Source of the DNA: Porodaedalea pini
Lineage: Eukaryota > Basidiomycota > Agaricomycetes > Hymenochaetales > Hymenochaetaceae
Length of the DNA: 64,000 bases
Reading direction: 5' to 3'
Assembly: GCA_002794775.1 (NCBI GenBank)
Contig: NBAY01000012.1
Span: forward strand, 67,001-131,000
Under the pieces are notes generated by a model. It was not told the DNA's origin, searched no databases, and saw only the letters and a list, made by a program, of their open reading frames with translations. Made by a program: the position numbers and the translations under genes. Positions 9,553 through 21,956 of this stretch are shown here, piece by piece (the first letter of the stretch is position 1; every line of letters starts with the position of its first letter).

Positions 9553-11794
9553 ATGGCACTCACTGCAACTGCCCACTCTGCTCTACAAGACCTCTCGTGG
9601 GATGAGACAATAGTGCCTTCGCTCAGGAAGCGTGCGTTGTCTTCGTATTTGCAATGATCGGCTCATTGGCTGACATCCGCGCGATACCCGTATAGGCCTC
9701 GAGAGCGAGAGTCGCGCTATCTCGAAACGTATGTCCGCCACTTCAATCGGTTCAGGTGAGGATGGCACATTTCAGTACACCCAAATGGCGCCGCCACGTA
9801 CATCTGCCTCGAGCAACAGGACAGGTGGACGCGTGACACCGTCCAGCATGAGCACCGAACGGCCCAGTGCCATCCCACGCCCCAGCCTCAACTATTCGCG
9901 TCCACTCGCAGATTCGTCTAACATCGCAGCGTCGCAAGCGAACAATAGAGGTGATATCAAGAAGCCAGGGCAGCAGCGATCGCGCACATTCTCTCAACCC
10001 TTCACATTCGATGCGGCTTTAGCTTCGAACGCGAACGGCCCAAATGGGTATTCCAATCCATCCACTACACGTACAACCAACGCGCTTCCGACGCCGGCAT
10101 CATCACGCTCCAACTCCCCCGCTATGCCGTCCCCGCCGGCTCCGGAAGCGAGGAATGCTCGCAGCCCCAAAGCTTCCGGTAATAAGCGTGCCGGTCCTTC
10201 TGGCCGGACCACACCGACTTACAATCGGCCTATGCAGGTGCAGGACGAGAGGACCAGGAGGATTGGGATGGAGACGAAGATACATACGACGCTTCGTACT
10301 CTTCGATCAACGTGGACATACCGCGCTATGTGAAGCAGAACGGCATCTTGCATGAGGCGCCACCTTTCTCGGCCAATTCTTCATTTGCTTCCGAAGCTGA
10401 AGTGCGTCCTTCTCTAGAGGAACGTCCCTTTGAGCACTGGTATCGCGGAGATCTATCACGTAATGGAGGTGTTGGCGAACTGCGCGTGGGGAATCGGATG
10501 GAAATGCTGGAGATCGCAAATTATGGTCATAAGCTACGGAATGTCACGAATGACACTATGTCGCGACGAAGACGGCGAGCAGAAAGCATAGGCCATCGCG
10601 AAAGCGTGGTATTCGATGAGGAGCAAGACAATTCTGCACCAATGGTATTAGACGAGACTCCCCTGACAGATATGGAAGCGGATACAGAACTTGAAACGGA
10701 CCGGGAGCTGAGTTTCACGAGGACACAACAAATGCCTCTTGAGCAACCGAAGCGGACAGAACATAATGGGGCTTGGTCGATGACCACGACAATTCCTCCG
10801 TCTACCCCGAAGCCTCGCCAGCCCTCTCAGATACCCCGCGCAACACCTAACGCGGTGCGGACGGCTCACCGGACAGCCTCGGAACCTCTGCAATCGCTTT
10901 CTGCATCAACATCATCGATACCCCAGTCACGCTCGCGCTCACCCGCGAACATACGCACAGCAAGGATCAACAATTCGCAATCGCAGACTTTGACATCACC
11001 GGCACAAAAGCGTGGGCGCACAAAGTCGCCAGCGGTGATACCCGCGAACAAGAAGCCCCGACCATCAGCTGCGCAGCAAAAACGGTCGAAGTCAACTGCC
11101 GATGTCCTCCGGCTGAGACCGAGAGAGGTCTCGGAATACCCTGAAGTGCCGGATGGACCTGGGAGCATGGCTGATGCTATACCATCTTGGACTCAGCCCA
11201 AGAAGTCAGGGAACTGGGACGATGTGCGTCTATCTTTTGGTACTGCTTTTCTTGACATATTGATTGTCAACTTTTTGTAGGTCGTTCTTCCCGTCGTTGC
11301 GAGGAAGATGGGCCTGGATGACCAGTATGAGGAAGCAGACGGCAGCCCCAAAGCTCGGCGTCCGTTATCGCAAGAAGTCATCCCTCCAGTAAGTTTGCTC
11401 GTTCTCTTTTAGTAGTTATATTGACTGATTCGTATTTTGACAGCAACCGGGTACCTTCAATATCGACTACAGCAAACGCCCCCGACAGCGTTACGATTCG
11501 GCCACCGGAGAAGCTATCCCTATGGAGGAGTTCGAAAACACCGAAGAAGAGACGTCACCAACCGATACTGTCAAGAACGAGACTCGTAAGTCCAAGCGCT
11601 TTAGCAAGGCAAACGGTCCTGCTGCGATGGACGCAACCGGCCCCAAGCAGTCCGCTAACCGCTACTCACCACCGCCATCGCCCGCGCCCTTTTCGCATTA
11701 CTCGGGCGCAAGCGGTGCGAAGCCGATTGCGGAGCATGAACAGGCGGTGGAGGACGAGAGCCACGGTGGGTGTTGTAGGTGTATCATCATGTGA
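9553..11794 (+). CDS. Disordered protein with C-terminal CaaX prenylation box
   Basis: I chose the ATG at 9553 because exon 9553-9631 joins 9696 onward in frame across a 64-nt GTGCGT..TAG intron, giving LRKRLESESRAISKRMS. Further introns are 11224-11280 and 11389-11443. Most of the ~690 residues are Ser/Pro/Arg-rich and low complexity. More conserved-looking parts are SSINVDIPRYVKQNG near 10300 and VVLPVVARKMGLDDQYEEA near 11290. The last residues are CCRCIIM, a CaaX box that with Met at the end predicts farnesylation. Extra cysteines beside it could be palmitoylated. A membrane-anchored adaptor is therefore likely, but this is inference. The frame changes near 10245; one added G, or a poor-donor intron, would bridge it. 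The molecular function is not recognised. Confidence 0.75.
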
Positions 11795-12438
11795 CGAACG
11801 GTGGTCTTCAGATTTTTCGTTCATCCGTGGATTTCTGTTCCCTCGTTTCATTCCCTAGAACTGCTTCGCTCAGCTATTTTCTCGGGCCTTCACTCTCCTT
11901 GCTCTAGTCCGCTCCTTCTGCAGTTCAACACACACTCCTTCGGTATGCACGATATTTAAGGTTTCTCTCCAGACCTCGTTTTTCATCAAGTTCCTCTCAT
12001 GGCTTTTTTCCATGCTGTCCAAGCTCGCGCGCGCTCTTTCTCGCTTTCATTATGGTCTTTATGTTGATTTCTTCGTCATCTACCTCTTCTCCGGTACCCG
12101 TCGCAATAACCTCTAGTCCCGCATTCAAGTGTTTGTACTGTGATTTTTCCTACCCACCCTTTCCATACGGATTTCATGATATTTGATGTAAAGTCGATAC
12201 CTACTCTATACAGCCAATTTACTGCGTTCCTTCCAATACGACACGATGCAGCATTTGCTGCATACATGAATTGAACAAATTAATTACTTTAGCTATGTAG
12301 GATGAACTGTGCAGTCGATATACAATGATTGTCTAGACAGACACAGCGACAACAATTGACGTAAACAAGCCCCGAAGGAATGAAAAGAAATAAAGAAACG
12401 AAGTACGTAGATATGCATCTTACGTGGTTTGAAGTGAA
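11795..12438. other. Convergent intergenic region, pyrimidine-rich 3' UTR
   Basis: 644 bases between converging genes. The first half is strongly C/T-rich on the plus strand, as in a fungal 3' UTR. Nothing else was recognised. Confidence 0.5.
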
Positions 12439-14424
12439 TTAGTCTCTGTCGTGTTCGTGTTCTCCGATGACAAATTGTGGTGAAATGGGCTCCGCGTCGG
12501 CCTCTGCAGCGGGAACGCGCTGATACCACTTGTCGAGTTCGACGTCTTCGCCTTGTGAAACTTCTTGCCCGGAAAAAGATGCTGAAGGTGCGTTGCGGCC
12601 GGAGGTCCCCCACATGTTGATGAGGACGAGCACAAAGGTGTACATCATAAACGCGAGGCTGTATAAAATGTTATTAACGTTTTGAACATCGGAGCCGAGC
12701 TAGGCTAATGCGTACCTGATCATGATGAGAACATAAGTAACGTGGTCCATCCCGTTGTCATTGACGTAATGAAGTTCTTCGTCTGTGGCAGACATGAAAA
12801 GCAGGCTAGACATGAAGAATGGTAAGAAATTTAAATAGCGCCACGCGGGAGGTCTTAAAACAACTCGTACCCCGCAGCAATTAGGAGCTTGATCGCAACG
12901 ACCAGAAGTCAGTTCGGCGGTATAGGTGGACCACGTGGAAAAAAGCTCACGAAAGGAGGCAGATGACGAAAGGCTTGAGCAACCGCTAGACGCGGGTTCT
13001 CAGATAAAGTCGGGCTCGACAGTGCAAGCGTCCGATCGCTGTGTCGATCACTATCTGCGGAAGGAGCATCCTTCTCGTAGCTCGGGGCAACGAAGCAAAC
13101 CTCGATGATTCGAGTCGCACCGGCAAGCATGAGGACGTCACCGAAGGCTGCATGCACTTTCGTGGAGAGCATGAGCGCTTGCGCGTGTTCAGACATTGCC
13201 CATCCAGTCAGTATGATGCTGAAGATGAAATGTCAGATGCGAGAGGAGGGGAGAAGAGAGTGAGGGCTAGGAAAGACCGTACATTATCGAAGGAACTACG
13301 CTTCTTTGATTGTTCTTGGAAAGCCAGACACCGAGGGCACCTCCAGCCCACCCTACATGAAGAATTTCAGCTGGAGTCCGAGAAGTGTAACTATAAGATC
13401 ATACATAAAACACCGAGTATGCTGTGGTCAAGAGTTCGTCAGAAGTCGTTCATTCCCAATGACTAATGGACTGACGTATGCTGCATGTCTTTCACCGACC
13501 AATGTGTGCCACGGTGTTCGGTGAACGTGTTCACTATCCGAGACCGTCAGTAGAGAACAATTACAAACGAGCCTCATCATACCGATTCCCTATGATTCGA
13601 GTCAGTTCAGTCGTCTAATCAACAACTCGACAAAGATTCCTACCCATAGCAAAATCACCCAAGAATCCCACCATTCCGGACTCCGTCCCGTCCGTTTAAT
13701 CCAAGCCTCTCCGGCGATGAGAAGGATGGCCATGATGATGCCATAGCCAATGAAGCCGCTTCCCTGCCACCAAAGACTGTCAGTCCGAGACCTGAAAATG
13801 ACTGCTTCGCTCGCACCATAATGTAGTGAGCTAGACATTGTCCTAAGTTTCCATCTCGACAGTAACCGCGGAATGTAATGGCACCAAACAGCATTTGCGT
13901 CCATCCGAGGATGGGATATGACTTTCCCAAGATTCCATGAGCTCGTACGGCCCATGGACGAATTGTTCGCTCATGAATGTGAAGTTTGAGATAAATCCCC
14001 AGACCAAGTTGCGCCACAATGGGGATATATAGGAATTTTGCAAATGAGCCATGCACAGATGCAGGGAACATGCGTCCCTTGTGTGAATGGCCTAATAAAT
14101 AGCCCGCGGTCGTAAGCACGAAGCCCGCACTCTGAAGGATCGGATTAGTATATCGCCCGAGTATTGAACATATTCAGTGTCACGACACACCTGAAGAGGG
14201 ACATGCCATCGACTCCTGGTCATGCCCAAAACCATCCCGACTGGAAAGAGTATTCCCCAGACAGCGCATTGAAGAGCCATATGAATCCACAGAATAGCGT
14301 CCACAGGTGCGTTCTTCTCCTCCTCGGTCAGTTCCGCATGATGACTGTGAGCTATGGCGGGTAATGCGCTTTCAAAGAGCACGGCAAGTAAAAGGCAAAA
14401 ACGCGCCGCAGTACTTGTCGCCAT
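12439..14424 (-). CDS. YTP1-like multi-pass membrane protein
   Basis: The protein resembles yeast Ytp1, whose family combines a DUF2427 N-terminal half with a Ytp1 C-terminal half. The ATG at 14424 starts a signal-peptide-like segment, followed by a His-rich lumenal piece ([14 protein letters not shown]). Transmembrane segments follow: [20 protein letters not shown], then [18 protein letters not shown] and [18 protein letters not shown]. The C-terminal family motifs are clear: [40 protein letters not shown], and [19 protein letters not shown] with [15 protein letters not shown]. About ten hydrophobic helices are visible over at least seven exons. The stop is at 12439. Conserved His residues in helices recall cytochrome b561-type haem ligands, but haem binding is not shown. 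Confidence 0.85.
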
Positions 14425-14802
14425 GATAGACGTGGTGAACGACGAGCAGCGAACGCTCAGCTGTGTCAAACGAGGATCAGTCACAACGTCCAAGTCAGCG
14501 CTTCCGCCCGGATCACGCGGATCAGTGTGAGAGTCAACTCCTTCCTATTATGTAAATCCTACTTTGTTCAAATCCTTTCTTCGAGTCGAACACCGTATAC
14601 ATGTTCAGGATAAATAAAACAATGAAGAGAAATTAACTCTGAAGGATCCAAGGATTATATTATGCATCTGGAGTTCGCTCTTGGACCAAGTGAAAGTCTG
14701 CCGTATGTTCGAACCAGGCTTCGTCTTATAAATGACAAAGTATCGATATGTTAAGGATAAGGAAAATAAATCTAATCCTCGTCCGCCTTTCATAATTGTT
14801 TA
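14425..14802. other. Intergenic region between two minus-strand genes
   Basis: 378 bases: promoter of the YTP1-like gene and 3' UTR of the alpha/beta hydrolase. A GGTTCGAAC match on the minus strand near 14707 has no partner A box and is taken as chance. Confidence 0.4.
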
Positions 14803-16068
14803 TCATAACCTTCCTTTAATCAGCTCAGTGCCCCAGACTCCTGTTTGAAGGCCGTCCTTTCCAAGTAGAGACCACCAGCTGAGAACCGTCTCGATGACTT
14901 CGTCTCGATGCTAAGGAAGATTGATTATGTCGTTGTTCTTCATGGATGAGAAGTACGTGGTGCTCACTGAACTGAAATTGTGATCGGCTTCTTCAATTAT
15001 ATGCAGGTTGTGAGTCCCGCCAGGTCGAGCACCAAATATCCGGGCGTACATGATGGCATCATATCTGGAAGTTTTCTTTAGCATTTAATGAAGGTGGATC
15101 CAGAATCGTGCTCACGGCGGAACGGTCTCGTCCCGTAAACCATGCACAGAAAGCACGTGAGCCTCCGATGGGAATCTGTCTCGTACTGGGGTCGTGTCCC
15201 AAGAAGCAAACTTATCCAAATCGTGGGGATATATACGACCCACTACTTCCTGGCGGGCGACAGTTACTTTCCAGTCAAAGTATCCTTGTGACTTGAAGTA
15301 TGGCTTGTAGAATTCGCCACGATCTACAGTCAAGCCAAATTCAGTTCAAGTTGATATCAGATATATAACTTGGAGCCTACCATGTATGCGCTATCTTCCA
15401 CGTTATGTGAGGGTCTCACTCAAAAAGTCATTGCATACGGCGCACCTCCATACGATACCGTCCGGAAACATTTACGAAGCCCCGAACATGTCTTCCCTCT
15501 TTAGTGGTACACATCCATCGCATACCAACGATGCTTCCACGCGAATGACCAACTATGAGGTCGACGACGTAACCGAAGGTCCTTTGCAGGTACTGGACCA
15601 CCACTTGGAGATCCTCGAGGTCCTCGTCAAGTGCGCTCATCTTCCATACACCCCCAGTTTCGTTATTTCCTCTTTCAACGGATGAGAATCATTTGTCGCC
15701 TTCACGCGTCTAGTATTGTAACTCCTGAACTCACCTAAAATCGAAGCGGAAGGAGTCCAGCGGAAGTGTCTTGGCGAGCTTCTTCTGGAATAAATAATCC
15801 TTATGACTGAGCACAGGGCTTGATTAATACGCATATAAATAGGGTCAAGAAAGCAGTTAACCCCATGGTGCCATGTAAAATCTTGCGTTCCACGCCTGTT
15901 CAGTATCATCAATATCAAAATCATGAGTATTGAATCACTTACCAGCGCAATCTTGCGATTCTGAGTTGGTTGGTCCGGATCAACCTGCTCTAGATCTCCT
16001 GCTATGTTACATTCAGCATCCAGAGCGTGGGGGATCCATAGTCTAGTAGTTTTACAGCTTGAAGTCAT
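14803..16068 (-). CDS. Alpha/beta hydrolase (serine hydrolase, S33-like)
   Basis: A serine hydrolase of the alpha/beta fold; substrate unknown. The ATG at 16068 begins MTSSCKTTRLWIPHALDAEC. The oxyanion-region motif ILHGTMGHKDYLFQKKLA follows near 15800. FRFDFRGNHETGG lies near 15650-15740. The nucleophile elbow is VDLIVGHSRGSIVGMRW (GxSxG) near 15540. The acid region is VLSVHGLRDETVPP near 15120-15160, and the catalytic His is in IIEEADHNF near 14985. After a last GTGAGC..TAG intron the C-terminal exon reads DEVIETVLSWWSLLGKDG and stops at 14803. All three triad residues are in place, so the enzyme should be active. There is no signal peptide; it is probably cytosolic. It is divergent from the L1-family gene, 185 bp apart. 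Confidence 0.88.
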
Positions 16069-16253
16069 CGAAGAAGATGGATAAGTAACAACTTTCAAAC
16101 AAGCACGTTTCGCTTTTTCCGGTTATTTGCTACCCGCGCATTCGTCGATCGGTAGTTGCCTGTTTTGGACAGCGGCAAGATTAGAACAGGAAAACCTCAG
16201 TGCAGCAGCAACTCTCGCCTCTCGCCTTGCTGAACGCTCTCCCTCTCCTAGTT
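16069..16253. promoter_or_regulatory. Short divergent promoter, hydrolase / L1-family gene
   Basis: 185 bp separate the two start codons. No specific site was recognised. The sequence is T-rich on the plus strand near 16110-16125. Confidence 0.4.
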
Positions 16254-17346
16254 ATGGCCAAAGACGATCTCGTTGACTCGCATGTGTCATATTCCCAGTG
16301 CAAGAAGGCTGTCGCAGCTCTTGTAAAACATGCAACAAAGGTTGCAAAACAGAAGGAGGAAACCGAACTACTGCCGGGAAAGGAGGAGAATGTCTGGCTC
16401 GTGCTGTCGGTGAAGAAGACGACGCCAGAGAAGAAGTTGAAGCCATTCAAAATGTATATCGAGATCCGCATGCGTTGCGGAAAATTTAGCTGACTGCAGT
16501 GCGTGTTCAGCCCATTAGCCCACCCTATGATCGATCCACGCACTACCTCGATATGCCTCATCACGAAGGACCCTCAGAGGGAGTACAAGGACCTCTTGGA
16601 ATCGCATAATATCAAATTCATAAACCGTGTAGTTGCAGTTACGAAGCTGAAGGGGAAATTCAAGCCGTTCGAAGCTCGACGGATGCTTATGAAGGAGAAT
16701 GGTCTTTTCTTCGCGGATGAACGTGTTGTACCTTTGTTGCCTGGATTGTTGGGGAAGATGTTCTTCAACGCGAAAAAGTGAGAAGATGGAGTGTCGCTCT
16801 CTCTCATTTCTATTGATACTAACGTGTGGCCGATCTCAGACAACCCATTCCTGTTTCGCTCACTAAAAAGGACTTGAAGGCAGAACTCGAGCAGGCTGTT
16901 TCTTCGACATACATGCACCAAAACCGGGGCACCTGCACGTGCGTTGATTTTATACATTTATCTCAGTCGCGTTCTGACTGCGCTTTAGCTCTATAAAAAT
17001 CGGAACAATCTCACAGTCTCCAGCGCACATTCTTGAAAACTTGAAAGCTGCTCTTCCGGCTGTTGCCAAGCGCATCGAAGGTGGCTGGGATAACATACAG
17101 AGTTTCCATATCAAGACGAATTCGAGTACAAGTCTGCCTATCTGGTCTTGTAACTTTGGAGAAGGAGAGGATGGGCGATGGCAGGAACCGAAGGCGGAAA
17201 ATGAGACTGAGGATCAGTCCAGCAAGGAGAGCGAGCTTGGCGAAGAGCTTGTTAAGAAGCCATCAGATGCGATGAAGGGGAAAAAACGCGTGGCCGAGGA
17301 GAAGAGCGAACCTCCAAGTAAGAAGACCAAGAAATCGGCCGATTAA
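16254..17346 (+). CDS. Ribosomal protein L1 family, nucleolar ribosome-biogenesis factor (Utp30/Cic1/RSL1D1-like)
   Basis: The protein has an L1-type rRNA-binding domain. Eukaryotic relatives of this length with charged tails (Utp30, Cic1, RSL1D1) act in nucleolar pre-ribosome assembly. Four exons keep frame: 16254-16453, 16511-16777, 16840-16938 and 16989-17346. Family-like stretches are PLAHPMIDPRTTSICLITKD, GKFKPFEARRMLMKENGLFF, VVPLLPGLLGKMFF, QPIPVSL and SIKIGTISQSPAHILENL. The tail from about residue 255 is alternating acidic and lysine-rich (KKTKKSAD at the end), fitting a nucleolar protein. Which paralogue it is cannot be settled by eye. Confidence 0.88.
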
Positions 17347-17933
17347 GGTGAACAATACTTAGCACTCGATGTTTACAAGCAATGTTGACGAAATCCCACT
17401 TCCTTCGTATCTTTTTTTTCTAAATAAAAATAAAAAGATCCCGGCAACTATTTACGTTGGATGTGTACTTAGTTACACGTGCCAGTGCTATAACTGGACT
17501 GCGAGGTATCACCGATCATTGATTGTTTAAATTGCAGGTCTCGTTTGCCAGAAAGCGCCGCATGTACTGAGTTCGAGACGCTGTGAGCTGAACACCTGTT
17601 CCCACCGACTCCTCGCGGCAACTCACAACCACGGATCCTCTCTTCACAAGTGAGCACGGAGCCAAGGAATGACTTTTGCCGATTGACTCGACACTGCCCG
17701 GCACAGCTCCGTGCCTCACCGTGTCAACAGCGGCATTCTAACTGCTCTTACTGCGATCAACTATGACCGACTTCCGACTGCTGACGCCTTAACCCTGCAA
17801 TAAATATACTTTGCATTTTTCCGTTCTGCTCGTGAGAATACCGGGTTCACAAAAAGAGTGGGGGTATATAATCTGCTGGCTGAGTAGTCGGCATATCTTG
17901 TCAACCCTCTCGACTTCAACAGTCCGTGGTCTC
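17347..17933. other. Intergenic region, promoter of the secreted oxidase
   Basis: 587 bases between two plus-strand genes. It holds a poly-T/A-rich 3' UTR end near 17410-17435 and then the oxidase promoter, with a TATATAA-like box at about 17865-17871, some 65 bp before the ATG. No gene was recognised. Confidence 0.4.
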
Positions 17934-20524
17934 ATGGTGGCTCCTCTCCCTTTCTCGTTCGCTCTTTCTTTGAGTGCACTAGTCGCCGGAGCTCACTCAA
18001 ATGCATATTCGCATTCGAACACTATCAAACGTTCGGAATACTCGGGGCCTACCTCAAGCGATTGGAAACGTTTGAACAGTGCTGTAGAGGATCGACTTGT
18101 TGCCGGGAAACCTCTGGCACTACCCTGTTTCTCTACTTCCAGTGGGTCGTTATATGACACTTTCGAATCGGAGGCATGTCAGCTTGTCCGCGACAATTAT
18201 GTCAATGAAAGTGAGTCTATGCCGCTTATCTGCAGGACTACTGTACCAACGGATCTGAAATCTAGCATTTCGGTCGAATCTACCTGGTGGCTTCATCAAT
18301 ACGCAATGGGAAACTTGTCAGGTCTCTGACGAGCAGTGTCTTTTGGATTTCACAAACTCTTCAAACGTGGCTGCTGTCACGCCTCCGTTTCAGTGTTCCT
18401 TTGGGAGCATCCCTGAATATTTTGTAAGTTCATTTTCGTTCGAAGAAGTTTTTGTATAATGACTGGTACAACGTACCTGCCAAGGTCAATGTGTCTACTC
18501 CTAACGACGTCTCCGAAGCCTTCTCATTTTCACGGCGGACAGGGGTACGACTAGTCGTGAAAAATACTGGAGTGAGGCAGAGTATTATTAGGGATGCGAA
18601 CTCGGATTGCTGACCGAACTCTCAAGCATGATTACAAGGGCCGCAGCAGTGCTCCAGGCTCTTTAGCTCTCTGGGTATGTGTAATGTACTCCCTGATTCA
18701 ATCGTCTTCGAGACATCTAAAGCACTTCTTATCCTATAGACACACAACTTGAAAAACGTGCCTATTCTTCTTCGACCTCGTGTTTTTCATATACTTAAGC
18801 TTTGCCTAGATGAGATATGATCCATTGTTCGTTCCGGACGGTTGCAACACTTCCCATACTGCGGTTACTCTCGGTGTAAGTCTTGGCGTACCCGAGTCAC
18901 TGCTAAACGCTTGCTCATTTCCCAACAGGCTGGTGTACAATTTATGGAAATCTACGCCTTCGCAGAGGAGAATAACGTTACATTTGTAGGCGGTACATAC
19001 AGAACATTTCTGTTACGCGGGTCTGGGCTGAAGATTGAAATATAGGCAGTGACAGCGGCGTCGGAGCAACTGGCGGATGGCTGCAGGTAAGTTATACCCT
19101 GCCACGCATGCGTGCAACTGTAGGAGTCGCTTATAAATGTTTCTCCCCTTACAAAGGGCGGTGGACATGGAGCATTGTCTAATCAACTAGGAATGGGCGT
19201 TGACAGGGTGGTAAGTAACATTACATCAAATACACCGGCTCGGATCTCTTACACACATCATAGCTCCAATTTAGATTGGTTACACCGGACGGGACATATC
19301 GCGTTGCCAATGCTTGTCAGAACAAGGATCTGTTCTTCGCCCTCCGTGGTGGTAAGCATGACTCGAGATAGATTGTACCCGTTGGAATGCTTAATAATCT
19401 GGTGCTTAGGGGGCGGAGGAACATATGGTGTGGTCCTAGAGGCCACCTCTCTTGTCACTCCTCCGGTCACATTACAGGTCGCCGCAGTAATATTCACGCA
19501 GGCGAACGCTACCTCGACAAAGTCGCTATGGTCTCTCATTATTGAGAACAGTCTAAGATGGACTGCAGAGGGCTGGGGCTCCTTCGTTACAGCAGAATCG
19601 GCACTCTTTGTCACACCTGCGCTCAACAGCTCCGCCGCGAATTCATCGATGGCACCTCTACTTGAGTTCGGGAGCTTCCTCCAGAATTCTGGCGTAGAGG
19701 GAGTGCAAGTGATTTCTGCAGAATTTCCAAGCTGGGGAACATTCTTCGATACGTTTTCTGGAACAGACTCCGCTGTAAGGACTCGTTCCCTCGCATCGCT
19801 TCTCACTGATTGATCGAACAGCGTAGGCTGTCGGCACCAACCTCGCTCTGGCTTCACGCCTGATTCCGAAGGAGAACTTTGAAACCGCAGCTTTGCGCCA
19901 ACAGTTGCTTGATGGTCTTCTGAACGCATCTTCTGTTACGGGCGGAGTTCGCTTCTTAGGATCAACACCATTCAACTTTCCGGGTGATGGAGGCACAAGC
20001 ATCACCGAAGCATGGCGGGATTCCGTCTATCATATCACGCTCATCTCAACTTGGAACTTCAATGCCACTCTGGCGGAGAAACAGCAGAAATACGAGCTTG
20101 CGAGCCAGGCAATTGACTATCTCAGAGTATTAACACCGGATGCGGCGTATTCAGTACGTGTAAAAACTACCAATACTCGGTTCTGTACTTACTGCTTTAT
20201 AGAATGAAGCTGATGTGCACGAACCCAATCATGAAGGTCAGTTATTCGTATACGCTCAGTAGAGTCAATCTTATGGCCGGATATTCAATCCTAGTTGCCT
20301 TCTGGGGCACACATTACGACGAACTCCTAACGATAAAAAATAAATAGTGAGCATTTTGTGTCTTTGCCAAGACGGTGACCGACTTCTTTGACTAGCGACC
20401 CAGACGGTTTGCTCGATTGTTGGCACTGCGGTAAGCATTAAGTCGCCTCTACTAGAATTAAAAAGCTGAACAATTACTAGTGGGATGGCAACCTGCTTCT
20501 TCGCAGTTTTCTTGTTATATATAG
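17934..20524 (+). CDS. Secreted FAD-linked oxidase, berberine-bridge-enzyme type
   Basis: An FAD_binding_4/BBE-family oxidoreductase; substrate unknown (relatives oxidise sugars, alkaloids or other alcohols with O2). The ATG at 17934 starts a signal peptide (MVAPLPFSFALSLSALVAGA). About ten introns, all with usable borders, are needed. Ordered motifs: NTQWETCQV and QCSFGSIPEY; RRTGVRLVVKNTGHDYKGRS, whose His is the usual covalent FAD attachment site; FVPDGCNTSHTAVTLGAGVQ; GATGGWLQGGGHGALSNQLG; LVTPDGTYRVANACQNKDLF; ALRGGGGGTYGVV. The C-terminal BBE part has VAFWGTHYDELLTIKNKYDP and ends in DCWHCVGWQ..FSCYI at a TAG at 20522-20524. Many Asn-X-Ser/Thr sites suit a glycosylated extracellular protein. 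The gene appears intact. Confidence 0.9.
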
Positions 20525-20711
20525 GAGCAGAATGTCTGGCATAAGGATCCCCGTTCGGATTGTTCGCGTCCAAATGTGCATTCATATCAATCTGTAGCAC
20601 AAATTCATTTTACGGAAGAATAGCAAATAATAAGGTGTCATAAAACATTCAATCCATCAAAGCCATTCAGAGCATAGAAGGTCCATCCGGTGAAGGTCGA
20701 GGTACAGTAGA

Positions 20712-21956
20712 TCACCCATGACATTTACCGCTCACTTCACAACCTACCACAACGGCAATAATCAAAACAACGACCACAGCAAGAATAAAACATATCCATC
20801 GTTTCTGGCGATAGCTCAAAGCTGACGTGAGGGCCTTGCCCGTGTAATCTTTCCTGAAAATCCAGAAGGTATTGCATTTAGACGAGAGGTCGTTGTATTG
20901 AACTGCAGACTCACCCCTTCTCAATGTCGACCTCGGCAACCTGGGCCTTTTCTTCAATATCGTCAATGGTGTCACCTTGTCGTTCGACAAGCAAACTTAT
21001 CTAGGTAAGGGTATATAGATCAGAAACATCTCAGAGTAATATGAGACAAAACTGACATCTTGGAACAACTGAGCCAGTTCAACCAACGTACTCTCGATAC
21101 GTTTAATTTCTTCATAGCGTTCTCTCACGGCATTATACGCGAATTGCCCCTGCGCGAACCTATTCCCGTTGGTGGCCTGAGCAAATATCTGCAGGTTCTG
21201 GTCACTCTGGACAACAGCTTGCACTTCCTCCGGTGATGCATTAGGATTCACTGTATGAACGCCATTTTAGTCGAGGGTCCTTCGCGCCTAAACCGATTGG
21301 CGTACCTATCATATACTGCCTTGCCATGCGGTCCTTTGTCCTGTCGCGGTACGCCTTCTCTTCCGTCTGATATTTTTGAATGGCGTCCATGAATTTCGAC
21401 CTCACGAGCTCGATTTGAGGTTCTCGTAATCTCGCAGCTCTTGCGTCAACTGGTTGACTCCTTAATAGCTGGATACGCTTCTTCAAAGCAAAGCTCAACG
21501 TCCGCGTCTCTTCAACGATGGTTTCAAGCTGCCTGCTGGCATTACTACCAGACAATTCAACGGCATCAATCTGCTGCGTATGAAGCCGGGACAAGGCATC
21601 CACGTTCGCATTCAGCTTGCGAATTTCGTCTTGTATTTCGCTGATCTGATATGTAAGTTCAGTACTTAATCCTTTTGAGTGAGAAGCGCAAGAAAGCAAG
21701 CACCTCATTATAGAATGCATCGTGCAGCATCCCGCTCCGTTCTCCTGCAGTATATCCGGTGTTCAGGTGGGAAAGTTCATATTGTGGTGTTGAGACGGAA
21801 CTGCGATGGCCGGTATGAGCTTACTCACAACGAGCACAAGGACAAGTCGAATAACACACCCGCCGAACGAGAGCCCGCCCTGCGACACTTCCTGTAAAGA
21901 CGGATCTAGCTTTCAGCATTAATCAACAGCAGTAGTCGGTAAAAGCTCACCCTCAT
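20712..21956 (-). CDS. Plasma-membrane t-SNARE, syntaxin/Sso type
   Basis: A Qa-SNARE that would receive secretory vesicles at the plasma membrane. The N-terminal Habc part reads ISEIQDEIRKLNANVDALSR and ALKKRIQLLRSQPVDARAAR. The SNARE motif reads RYEEIKRIESTLVELAQLFQ then DISLLVERQGDTIDDIEEKA, with the ionic-layer Gln in LFQD. The tail anchor is ICFILAVVVVLIIAVVVGCE, ending VSGKCHG at the TGA at 20712. I place the start at the ATG at 21956, a two-codon exon before a GTGAGC donor. The spliced product then begins MREVSQGGLSFGG and stays in frame through the next intron to the Habc domain; this tiny first exon is inference. It lies back to back with the S28 peptidase, 403 bp between starts. Confidence 0.88.

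Noticed and set aside
14700..14712. GGTTCGAAC on the minus strand as a possible tRNA T-loop
   Set aside because: No A box upstream and no stems around it.
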